The notes beneath the pieces were generated by a model. That model ran no database searches, was not told where the DNA came from, and saw only the letters and a program-made list of their open reading frames with translations. The translations under genes were made by a program, and so were the position numbers. A stretch of 21,078 nucleotides of DNA from an uncultured Bacteroidales bacterium (lineage in GTDB: Bacteria > Bacteroidota > Bacteroidia > Bacteroidales > UBA932), in contig CALCEJ010000113.1 in assembly GCA_937900465.1 (NCBI GenBank), positions 1-21,078 of the forward strand, read 5' to 3'. This document shows, piece after piece, positions 14,559-21,078 of the stretch; positions within the stretch are counted from its first letter, which is position 1, and the number at the start of each line of letters is the position of its first letter.

Positions 14559-15710
14559 ATGAAAGATTTTGCTGACAAGGTATGTATGTGCGCGCTCAAC
14601 ACTGTTATGGGCTATAATCCGGTGGAGGGGAGGAAACTTGTGGACTGGTTCGGAACCGCGGAGGCGGTGTTCGGAGCCTCTCCGGAAGAGATAGATGAGT
14701 GCGTTCCAGGGAACCGGGCTCTCACAGGGCAGATCGGGATATCAGCTTTGGAAAAGGCGGAGAAAGACCTCGGGAAGGCGGCAGCCTGCGGCGCGAGGTT
14801 CATTACGCAGGAGGATGACGACTATCCCTCGCTGCTTCTGGAATGTCCCGACGCACCGCTTGGAATATTCTTCCGGTCCGTGAGCAGCCCGTCGGAGGTG
14901 TTCGAAATGAGGACCGGAGTCGCCGTAGTGGGGACCAGGGACCTGAGTCCGTACGGAAAGGAATGGACAAGGAAACTGACGCTGGCGCTGACGGAAACGG
15001 AAACGCCGCCGGTCGTGGTCAGCGGCCTCGCCTTCGGCGCGGATATCATAGCCCACGAGGCTGCGCTGGAAAGGGGAGTGCCCACGGTGGGGGTTATGGC
15101 TACGGGAGTGGATACCGTTTACCCGTGGCAGCATTCCCGGACGGCGGGAAAGATGGCTACAACGCCACTTTGCGCCCTTGTGACCGACTATCCCCCGGGG
15201 ACGGCTCCGGTTGCGCTGAATTTTATGCGACGGAACAGGATAATCGCAGGTCTGAGCCGCGCTGTCATCGTAACGGAGTCGAGAAAAAAAGGGGGATCGC
15301 TCCTTACGGCGAGGTATGCCAATGAATACTGCCGGGACGTGTACGCGCTTCCCGGGAAAGCGGATGACGTCCGTTCGGAAGGCTGCAACTCCCTTATCCG
15401 CTTCAGTATGGCGGAGATTATCACGGACCCTTACGATCTTGTGGGAAGGATTGGTCTGAAGCTTCCAAGGAGGGGGAAGAGCCCGGTATTCCGGGATATC
15501 GTCCGGAGGACGTACGCCCTTCATCCGGATGTTGAGCAGATTGTTGCGTGCGCGGAGCTGATTTCCGCCAACCGGGGGATCAATGCTGATGAACTGTGCC
15601 GTAACATGGGCCTTCCTTATGCGAGCGTCGCTTCGCTGACGGCGACTCTCGAGGGCGACGGATTCGTCAAGGCAGATTTGCTCGGGAGATATTCCATAAT
15701 TGCGAGATAA
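14559..15710 (+). CDS. dprA: DNA-processing protein DprA
   Basis: DprA (DprA/Smf family) protects incoming single-stranded DNA and loads RecA during natural transformation. I chose the ATG at 14559 (MKDFADKVCMC, 383 residues). The longer GTG frame from 14514 would begin inside the terminator stem, and ATG 14559 has a nearby purine-rich ggga. The Rossmann core shows GVAVVGTRDLSPYG (from about 120), VVSGLAFGADIIAHEAAL (from about 153), GVDTVYP, NFMRRNRIIAGLS (from about 221) and KKGGSLLTA. The C-terminus (GINADELCRNMGLPYASVASLTATLEGDGFV) is a winged-helix DML1-like domain. tatD follows after 16 nt. Confidence 0.93.
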   Translation: MKDFADKVCMCALNTVMGYNPVEGRKLVDWFGTAEAVFGASPEEIDECVPGNRALTGQIGISALEKAEKDLGKAAACGARFITQEDDDYPSLLLECPDAPLGIFFRSVSSPSEVFEMRTGVAVVGTRDLSPYGKEWTRKLTLALTETETPPVVVSGLAFGADIIAHEAALERGVPTVGVMATGVDTVYPWQHSRTAGKMATTPLCALVTDYPPGTAPVALNFMRRNRIIAGLSRAVIVTESRKKGGSLLTARYANEYCRDVYALPGKADDVRSEGCNSLIRFSMAEIITDPYDLVGRIGLKLPRRGKSPVFRDIVRRTYALHPDVEQIVACAELISANRGINADELCRNMGLPYASVASLTATLEGDGFVKADLLGRYSIIAR

Positions 15711-15714
15711 TCGT

Positions 15715-15722
15715 TATTTTTG
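15715..15722 (+). promoter_or_regulatory. -7 promoter box immediately before tatD
   Basis: TATTTTTG matches TAnnTTTG perfectly and ends only 4 nt before the tatD ATG (15727). Transcription starting at the usual 5-8 nt downstream would give a leaderless or nearly leaderless tatD mRNA. No TTTG is seen at the proper -33 distance, so it could be chance. Confidence 0.4.
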
Positions 15723-15726
15723 TGCT

Positions 15727-16491
15727 ATGTTCATAGACACTCACTGTCATTTCAACGATCCCCGCCTTCTTCCTGAGGCGGACGATGCCATAAGGCGTGC
15801 TGTCTCTGCCGGTGTGGGCAAGATGCTCCACGCGGACATCGATTCGTCTGAACGTGATTCCATGTTCGGGATAGTGGAGCGTCATCCCGGGGTGCTGTTT
15901 CCGATGTTGGGCCTGTATCCGGGCTCGGTGGGCAAGGACTGGGAAAAAGAGATCGAATTGATGATTCCTTATAAGGAAAGGGGAGTCGTCGCGGTCGGGG
16001 AGATAGGCCTTGATTATCACGAGGGGAAGGAATTCGCCCTGGAGCAGAAGCGGGCGCTCGAAGTCCAGTTCGAGCTCGCCTCCAAATGGAATCTTCCTGT
16101 TAATATCCATCTGAGGGATGCGTGGGAGGATTTTATCGGCGTTCTGGGGGAGTGCCGTCACCTTGGTCTGAGAGGTAATCTGCACTGTTTTTCCGGAAGT
16201 GCGGAAATCTTCGAAAGGGTTAACCGCTATGGGGATTTTTCCGTCGGAATCGGAGGGGTGGTGACCTTCCGGAAGGCTTCTTTGCAGGAGACGGTGAAAA
16301 AGATTCCCCTTGAGAAAATAGTTCTTGAAACTGATGCTCCGTATCTTGCTCCGGTCCCTTACAGGGGCGAGCGGAACGAGAGTTCATATATTCCGCTGAT
16401 AGCAGAAAAGCTCGCGGAACTGAAAAACGTCCCTCTCTGCGAAGTGGAGGCAGTAACCACATCGAACGCTGAAAACTTGTTCCGAATATGA
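15727..16491 (+). CDS. tatD: TatD family metal-dependent hydrolase
   Basis: TatD proteins are TIM-barrel, metal-dependent nucleases; the E. coli members act on DNA. The ATG at 15727 is preferred because translation then begins MFIDTHCHFND, placing the metal-binding HxH (H6, H8) at the normal N-terminal position. An upstream ATG at 15700 would overlap dprA and add nine unlikely residues. The protein is 254 residues long. Other ligands are in VGEIGLDYH (Glu and His), NIHLRDA, NLHCFSG and LETDAPYLAP. It overlaps ansA by 4 nt (ATGA). Confidence 0.93.
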   Translation: MFIDTHCHFNDPRLLPEADDAIRRAVSAGVGKMLHADIDSSERDSMFGIVERHPGVLFPMLGLYPGSVGKDWEKEIELMIPYKERGVVAVGEIGLDYHEGKEFALEQKRALEVQFELASKWNLPVNIHLRDAWEDFIGVLGECRHLGLRGNLHCFSGSAEIFERVNRYGDFSVGIGGVVTFRKASLQETVKKIPLEKIVLETDAPYLAPVPYRGERNESSYIPLIAEKLAELKNVPLCEVEAVTTSNAENLFRI

Positions 16492-17522
16492 CAGCTGATT
16501 CATCCATCCTGCTGATTTACACCGGCGGTACCATCGGCATGACCGAGGATCCGTCCTCCCGTGCCCTCCGCCCCTTCGATTTCTCCGGAATAATGGAAGC
16601 TGTTCCGGAGGTGAGGAAATTCGCCGTGAAGATAGATACCTTCTCCTTCGATCCGCTGATAGACTCTTCTGACGTGGACCCGTCCCTGTGGGTCAGTCTG
16701 GCAAGGCTTATCAAGGAGAAGTACGATTCCTACGACGGTTTTGTCATCCTTCACGGTACGGATACCATGGCGTATTCGGCATCGGCCCTGAGCTTTATGC
16801 TGGAGAACCTCTCCAAACCGGTTATTTTCACCGGAAGCCAGCTTCCTGTCGGACGGCCCCGGACTGACGGCCGTGAAAACCTTGTCTCCGCCGTTGAGAT
16901 CGCTGCGGCAAAGGATCCGGAGGGGAATGCGATGGTCCCGGAAGTGTGCATCTTCTTCAATTCGATGCTGATGAGGGGAAACCGCACGACGAAGATGAGC
17001 TCAGACGCCTTCAGCGCCTTCCAGACCCCGAATTTCCCGCCCCTTGCGGAGGCCGGGATCAACATACGCTACAACCGCGACATAATCCGCCGCCCTTCGC
17101 CCGAACCCCTCCGGGTCCATACGGAACTGGATACCTCCGTGTCCATCCTGAAGATCCATCCCGGAATAACACCGGAGGTTGTCGGGTCGATTCTCTCCGG
17201 AAAGGGGACAAGGGCCGTTATCCTGGAGACCTACGGTTCCGGCAATGCCCCGTCCGTGGGATGGTTCCCCCGGATGGTGAAGGAAGCCGCCGCTTCCGGA
17301 AAGATCCTCCTTAATGTCACCCAATGCCCCAGCGGCCGCGTTGACATGAACATCTATGCGACCGGAAGGTCCCTTCTGGAGGCTGGCGTCGTGTCCGGAT
17401 TCGATTCAACCACGGAGGCTGCACTCGCAAAACTGTTTGTCCTGATGGGAATGTATCCCGATAACTCTGACGTGAAAAGAAGCCTCGGAAGCAATTTAAG
17501 GGGAGAAATTATTGTCGATTGA
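16488..17522 (+). CDS. ansA: Type I L-asparaginase
   Basis: Hydrolyses asparagine to aspartate and ammonia. The 344-residue protein has no signal peptide, consistent with the cytoplasmic type I enzyme. The first catalytic Thr is in YTGGTIGM (residues 11-18), and the second Thr-Asp pair is in VILHGTDTMAYSASAL. GSQLPVGRPRTDGRENL and the tetramer-type FNSMLMRGNRTTK are also typical of the family. The ATG overlaps the tatD stop by 4 nt, implying translational coupling. No terminator hairpin is seen behind it; only an 80-nt AT-rich gap precedes exbB. Confidence 0.94.
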   Translation: MTADSSILLIYTGGTIGMTEDPSSRALRPFDFSGIMEAVPEVRKFAVKIDTFSFDPLIDSSDVDPSLWVSLARLIKEKYDSYDGFVILHGTDTMAYSASALSFMLENLSKPVIFTGSQLPVGRPRTDGRENLVSAVEIAAAKDPEGNAMVPEVCIFFNSMLMRGNRTTKMSSDAFSAFQTPNFPPLAEAGINIRYNRDIIRRPSPEPLRVHTELDTSVSILKIHPGITPEVVGSILSGKGTRAVILETYGSGNAPSVGWFPRMVKEAAASGKILLNVTQCPSGRVDMNIYATGRSLLEAGVVSGFDSTTEAALAKLFVLMGMYPDNSDVKRSLGSNLRGEIIVD

Positions 17523-17524
17523 AA

Positions 17525-17532
17525 TATTTTTG
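17525..17532 (+). promoter_or_regulatory. -7 promoter box for the exbB cluster
   Basis: TATTTTTG, a perfect TAnnTTTG match, lies directly behind the ansA stop and 70 nt before the exbB ATG. This gives an AT-rich leader of about 64 nt. No matching -33 TTTG is visible at standard spacing. Confidence 0.5.
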
Positions 17533-17602
17533 CTAAATTGCACCGAAATATATGGGAACTATTCTAAATCTATTTTAATACACTAACTTCTCAAAAACAA
17601 TT

Positions 17603-18397
17603 ATGAAAAAGTTTTTCCTGTTTTTGGCAGTTGCAGGTCTTATGACCTTCTCCGCAAATGCCGCTTTCGCCCAGGATGCAGACGATGCAGCTCCCGCAGC
17701 TGAAGAGGTAGCAGCTCCCGCAGCAGAGGAACCCGCAGAGGTGAATCCTTTCGACACCACCAATGACGTTCCCCTCAACCAGGCGCTCAAGACAAAGTTC
17801 ATCGAGGGCGGCGCAGGCTTTATGTCACTCGTTCTCGTCTGCCTTATCCTCGGTCTTGCTCTCTCCATCGAGAGGATCCTGTATCTGGCATTCTCCAGAA
17901 CCAACACCACAAAGCTCCTCAACGCAGTTGAAGAGGCTCTCGCAAACGGCGGAGTCGAGGCTGCAAAGGAGGTCTGCCGCAACACCCGCGGCCCGGTGGC
18001 AAGCATATTCTATCAGGGCCTCCTCCGTATGGACCAGGGTCTTGATGTTGTGGAGAAGACAATAGTTTCCTACGGCTCTGTCCAGATGAGTCTCATGGAG
18101 AGCGGCCTGAGCTGGATTTCCCTGTTCATCGCCCTTGCACCTTCACTCGGATTCCTTGGAACCGTTATCGGTATGATCCAGGCTTTTGATGCTATCCAGT
18201 CCGCTGGTGACATCTCCCCTAACATTGTCGCAGGAGGTATGAAGGTCGCCCTTATCACCACCGTCGGTGGTCTTATCGTCGCTATGATCCTTCAGGTTTT
18301 CTACAACTACATCCTCGCTAAGATCGATAACCTTACCATCGATATGGAGGACGCTTCCATCCGCTTCGTTGATACCCTCACCAAGCAGGCAAAGTAA
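17603..18397 (+). CDS. exbB: ExbB/TolQ/MotA-type proton channel protein with signal peptide
   Basis: This inner-membrane proton-channel subunit forms a complex with ExbD and powers TonB-dependent outer-membrane transport. It is 264 residues long. Residues 1-24 are a clear signal peptide (KKFFLFLAVAGLMTFSANAAFAQ), followed by a low-complexity Ala/Pro/Glu stretch (about 25-50) that classical ExbB lacks. TM helices lie at about 72-97 (FMSLVLVCLILGLALSIERI), 170-196 (ISLFIALAPSLGFLGTVIGM) and 213-239 (MKVALITTVGGLIVAMIL). The LGFLGTVIGMIQAF and TTVGGLIVA signatures are those of the MotA/TolQ/ExbB family. The gene opens a cluster with a small membrane protein and two exbD genes. Confidence 0.93.
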   Translation: MKKFFLFLAVAGLMTFSANAAFAQDADDAAPAAEEVAAPAAEEPAEVNPFDTTNDVPLNQALKTKFIEGGAGFMSLVLVCLILGLALSIERILYLAFSRTNTTKLLNAVEEALANGGVEAAKEVCRNTRGPVASIFYQGLLRMDQGLDVVEKTIVSYGSVQMSLMESGLSWISLFIALAPSLGFLGTVIGMIQAFDAIQSAGDISPNIVAGGMKVALITTVGGLIVAMILQVFYNYILAKIDNLTIDMEDASIRFVDTLTKQAK

Positions 18398-18439
18398 GCC
18401 CCGGTAAAGTAGAAAGAACAATCCAGCAATAATATAAAA

Positions 18440-18895
18440 ATGGAAAAACAGTTATACGCAAAGATATTCAAATGGCTGTCGCTGGCGCTGCTTCTTGTAA
18501 GTGTGTGCTTCGTGGTCTATGGATTCGTTAAAGGCTGGCCTCAGCTGGGCCAGGAGGATAACGGAACCGTTACCGCGCTGCTCACGTGGACTTACATTAT
18601 GATCGGCATCGCCCTCGTCTCCATTTTCGGATTCGCGCTCGTCACCCGGGCAATGGTGAATCCGAAGTTCCTTGTGACCGCAGCGATTGTCGCAGTCGGC
18701 GCCGCCGCAGTCATCGGGATTGCAGTCCTGCTCGCCCCCGGAACACAGCCTCTCAATTATGACAAGGTTGTTTCCGATGGCGATCTGCTGCTCACAGAAA
18801 CGGTCCTTAACCTTACCTACATCCTTGGCGGTGCTGCTGTGCTTGCCATCATTGTGGGTGAGATAGTCTCTTCCATCAAGGGTAAAAAAGCATAA
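18440..18895 (+). CDS. Small four-helix membrane protein of unknown function in the exb cluster
   Basis: This 151-residue protein is not assigned to a named family. Four hydrophobic segments are visible at about 9-29 (FKWLSLALLLVSVCFVVYGF), 44-68, 75-97 (KFLVTAAIVAVGAAAVIGIA) and 122-145, ending in a basic KGKKA tail. It lies 42 nt after exbB and 3 nt before the first exbD, so it is almost certainly co-expressed and translated with them. That position suggests an accessory or structural subunit of the ExbB/ExbD complex. This is an inference from context only. Confidence 0.85.
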   Translation: MEKQLYAKIFKWLSLALLLVSVCFVVYGFVKGWPQLGQEDNGTVTALLTWTYIMIGIALVSIFGFALVTRAMVNPKFLVTAAIVAVGAAAVIGIAVLLAPGTQPLNYDKVVSDGDLLLTETVLNLTYILGGAAVLAIIVGEIVSSIKGKKA

Positions 18896-18898
18896 TCC

Positions 18899-19474
18899 AT
18901 GGGCAAGAAAAAAACACCTGCAATCAACTCCAGCTCCACGGCGGATATTGCATTCCTCCTGCTTTGCTACTTCCTGATGACGACCACCATGGGCGATCAG
19001 TCGGGTCTGCAGCGTCGTCTTCCCCCTATTCCGGATTCGGAAAAGGCTCAGGACCAGCAGGTTAACAGGCGTAATATCGTCATTGTGCGAATCAATTCAG
19101 CTGACAAACTGTTTGCCGGTAACGAGGCCATGGACATTAGCTTCCTCAAGGACAAAATGAAGGAGTTCCTCTCCAATCCTTCGAATGACCCTGCACTTCC
19201 TGAAAAGGAGGAGAAGGAAATCGAAGGAAAGACCTACTTGGTTTCCAAGGGCGTTATCTCCCTGCAGAATGACCGTGGTACCAGTTACCAGGCATACATC
19301 GCAGTCCAGAACGAACTTGTGAAGGCGGTTAACGAACTCCGTGACGAATTCTCGATGAGGGAATTCGGCAAGCGGTTCCACGCCCTTGATGAGGATCAGC
19401 AGAACATTGTCAAGAAGGCCGTCCCTCAGAACATTTCCGAGGCAGAGCCTAAGGACATCGGTAAAAAAAGATAA
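18899..19474 (+). CDS. exbD: ExbD/TolR family protein, first copy
   Basis: A single-TM proton-channel partner of ExbB, 191 residues long. The short cytoplasmic N-terminus leads into TADIAFLLLCYFLMTTTM (about 14-31), with the conserved proton-carrying Asp at D16. The periplasmic part is longer than in typical ExbD (about 140 residues). It has an acidic/basic insertion around residues 98-115 (PALPEKEEKEIEGKTYL) and a charged C-terminus ending KKR. It starts 3 nt after the 4-TM protein gene. Confidence 0.9.
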   Translation: MGKKKTPAINSSSTADIAFLLLCYFLMTTTMGDQSGLQRRLPPIPDSEKAQDQQVNRRNIVIVRINSADKLFAGNEAMDISFLKDKMKEFLSNPSNDPALPEKEEKEIEGKTYLVSKGVISLQNDRGTSYQAYIAVQNELVKAVNELRDEFSMREFGKRFHALDEDQQNIVKKAVPQNISEAEPKDIGKKR

Positions 19475-19475
19475 C

Positions 19476-19481
19476 AGGAGG
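19476..19481 (+). promoter_or_regulatory. Perfect AGGAGG ribosome binding site of the second exbD
   Basis: AGGAGG is placed 8 nt before the ATG at 19490. Strong Shine-Dalgarno sequences are uncommon in Bacteroidota and are not seen before the neighbouring genes, so this one stands out and fixes the start. Confidence 0.7.
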
Positions 19482-19489
19482 ATTCAGAT

Positions 19490-19975
19490 ATGAGTAAATT
19501 CGGTGGATCAAACAGTAAAAAGGACGTTCCCGGCATCTCTTCGGGTTCCCTTTCCGATATCGTCTTCATGCTCCTGTTCTTCTTCATGGTTACAACCCAG
19601 CTGAGGGAAACTGAGAACAAAGTTATGGTCCAGCTTCCCCAGGCCTCGGAGGTTGCAAAGCTTGAAAGAAAGGACCTTGCTGCTAACATCAACATCGGTA
19701 CTCCTGTGAGGCACCTCCAGGGTATGTATGGTACTGATGCCCGTATTCAGCTCAACGACTCTTTCAAGACAATCGACGACATCCGTGACTTCATCGCCGC
19801 TGAGCGTGATGCCATGTCTGAAGCAGACCGTTCCCTTATGACTGTGAACCTTCGTGTGGACCAGGATGTCCGCATGGGTATCGTTTCCGACGTAAAACAG
19901 GAGCTGCGCCGCTGCTCTGCACTTAAGATTATGTACGCAGCGCGTAAGCCCGGCGGAGAGCTTTCCTGCAATTAA
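19490..19975 (+). CDS. exbD: ExbD/TolR family protein, second copy
   Basis: A 161-residue single-TM protein. SLSDIVFMLLFFFMVTTQL (about 20-38) carries the conserved Asp (D23). The periplasmic domain follows, with VNLRVDQDVRMGIVSDVKQELR and ALKIMYAARK at the C-terminal end. The two ExbD copies are clearly different sequences, not a recent duplication. The last residues (about GGELSCN) and the TAA at 19973 lie right at the suspected join with the SusC-like segment, so the true C-terminus may be lost or altered. Confidence 0.88.
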   Translation: MSKFGGSNSKKDVPGISSGSLSDIVFMLLFFFMVTTQLRETENKVMVQLPQASEVAKLERKDLAANINIGTPVRHLQGMYGTDARIQLNDSFKTIDDIRDFIAAERDAMSEADRSLMTVNLRVDQDVRMGIVSDVKQELRRCSALKIMYAARKPGGELSCN

Positions 19976-21078
19976 GGGGAGTGCGCTCGCTCGTGGCTGA
20001 AAACTCACCGCTCATCGTAATCAATGGCGTGCCCTACATGCCTGATGCCAACCTCAGCCAAATCATCGGGGGATACTCAAGGTCGTTCTTCCAGTCGCTC
20101 AACAATCTCGACATACGCAACATCACAGTGCTGAAAGGGGCCGAGGCGGCTGCCTACGGCTCTATGGGCTCCAATGGCGTCATCATGATAGAGACCGACC
20201 AAGCCACTTCCTCTGACATGAATACGCGTATCTCTTTCTCGGCTATCGCCGGCATGAACTGGAACTCAAAGCGTATTCCTATGATGAACTCTTCGGCATA
20301 CAAAAACTACCTCAGCGATATCGGACTGACGTATTACCCTAATATGGAGGCTTTCTTCAATGATTTCAACTTCCTCAGCGACCCGCAGGCCAACAAGTCG
20401 TACCTCTATCAGTATGACACCGACTGGCAGGATGAAATCTACAGAAACAGTTCCACGATGGACTACCTCTTCCGCGTGGAGGGTGGCGACAATATCGCAA
20501 AATACAATATCTCTCTCGGATATATGGGCGACCAAGGTACTATCAAAAATACCAACAGCGACCGCTATAACGCACAAATCAACGCGTCGGTGCTCGTAAG
20601 CAAAAAGTTCGAGATAAGGGCCAACATCAATACGGCTTACCTCAAAGGGCAATACCAAGAGCAGGGACTCTCGCTCGAGACCAACCCCATGCTCGCCGCT
20701 TACAGGAAAGCACCGCTGCTCAGCCCGTACCAAAGTGATATGTATGGAAACCTTATCAATACCTATGCCAGCTACTGGTTCGGGGCTATCGAAAACGAGG
20801 ACTTCATCGTGAGCAACCCGCTGTCGCTCGTCAACACCATGTCGGGGAAGAACAGACAGTATGACATGAACCTCAAAATACAACTGGTATACAACCCCAT
20901 AAAAAACCTTACCATCAACGGCATCGTGGGGATGTACTACAACTACAACCAGGAGGAGGCGTTCATACCAGGTATCAACAACCAGGACATCGTGCCACTG
21001 TTCGACCAGTACGGACAGGCCGACAACACCATACGCGTGGGTACAAACCATACGTTCAACATGTATTACAACGCTAAT
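19976..21078 (+). CDS. SusC/RagA-like TonB-dependent receptor, internal fragment
   Basis: The frame stays open from the exbD stop to the end of the window, 367 codons, and gives an outer-membrane TonB-dependent receptor of the SusC type. It begins mid-plug: GVRSLVAENSPLIVINGVPY, then NITVLKGAEAAAYGS and NGVIMIET, the hallmark end of the SusC plug. After that come barrel strands rich in Tyr/Asn/Ser (YLFRVEGGDNIAKYNISLGY, YKNYLSDIGL). Signal peptide, N-terminal carboxypeptidase-like domain and TonB box are all absent, so it cannot be an intact gene here. Synonymous choices (many CTC, TCG, ATA, AAC) differ from those of the genes to its left. It is partial at both ends. Confidence 0.9.

Noticed and set aside
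15700..15726. ATG at 15700 as the tatD start
   Set aside because: It overlaps the end of dprA and puts nine residues before the conserved MFIDTHCHF N-terminus.

Overview
The bulk of this window (about 1528-19975) is a gene-dense piece of a Bacteroidales (Bacteroidota) chromosome of moderately high GC. The evidence is Bacteroidota-type -7 promoter boxes (TAnnTTTG), mostly weak Shine-Dalgarno sequences, very short or overlapping gene spacings, an ExbB / small membrane protein / ExbD / ExbD cluster, and a SusC-like receptor fragment at the right end. No tRNA, rRNA, CRISPR array or insertion sequence was recognised.

The two ends do not look like part of that chromosome. Positions 1-1527 are extremely AT-rich. 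They carry the 5' part of a eukaryote-like gene on the minus strand: a Pro/Gln/Tyr-rich protein built of tandem 816-nt modules, followed by a spacer of almost pure A/T. At about 1528 this switches within a few bases to GC-rich bacterial DNA, inside a comEC gene that is thereby cut short. At the right end, a SusC-like TonB-dependent receptor begins in the middle of its plug domain immediately after (or across) the stop codon of the second exbD. It has no signal peptide or upstream domain. The simplest reading is a metagenomic contig with chimeric joins at both ends; genuine recombination is the less likely alternative.

Layout of the bacterial part. comEC (minus strand, truncated) is divergent from a long plus-strand gene train (2516-14438): acetate-kinase-type acyl kinase, phosphate butyryl/acetyltransferase-type enzyme, a 690-residue membrane-anchored protein of unknown function, an acyl-CoA ligase, dCMP deaminase, an S41 C-terminal processing protease, a MINPP-like histidine phosphatase (phytase-like), asparaginyl-tRNA synthetase, uridine kinase and a TonB-like protein. 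A 12-bp-stem hairpin with a T-run (14490-14520) closes it. Next come dprA, tatD and a type I asparaginase (14559-17522), and then a proton-channel cluster, exbB / 4-TM protein / exbD / exbD (17603-19975).

Functionally, the kinase/phosphotransacylase pair would interconvert an acyl-CoA, acyl-phosphate and free short-chain acid with ATP gain. The acyl-CoA ligase activates longer acids. TonB and ExbB/ExbD would energise outer-membrane receptors of the SusC kind. ComEC and DprA are both DNA-uptake proteins. The points most worth a second look are the two joins, the eukaryote-like modular protein, the Gly/Phe minisatellite that sits where ComEC normally has an OB-type domain, the uncharacterised 4-TM partner of ExbB/ExbD, and the unknown 690-residue protein.
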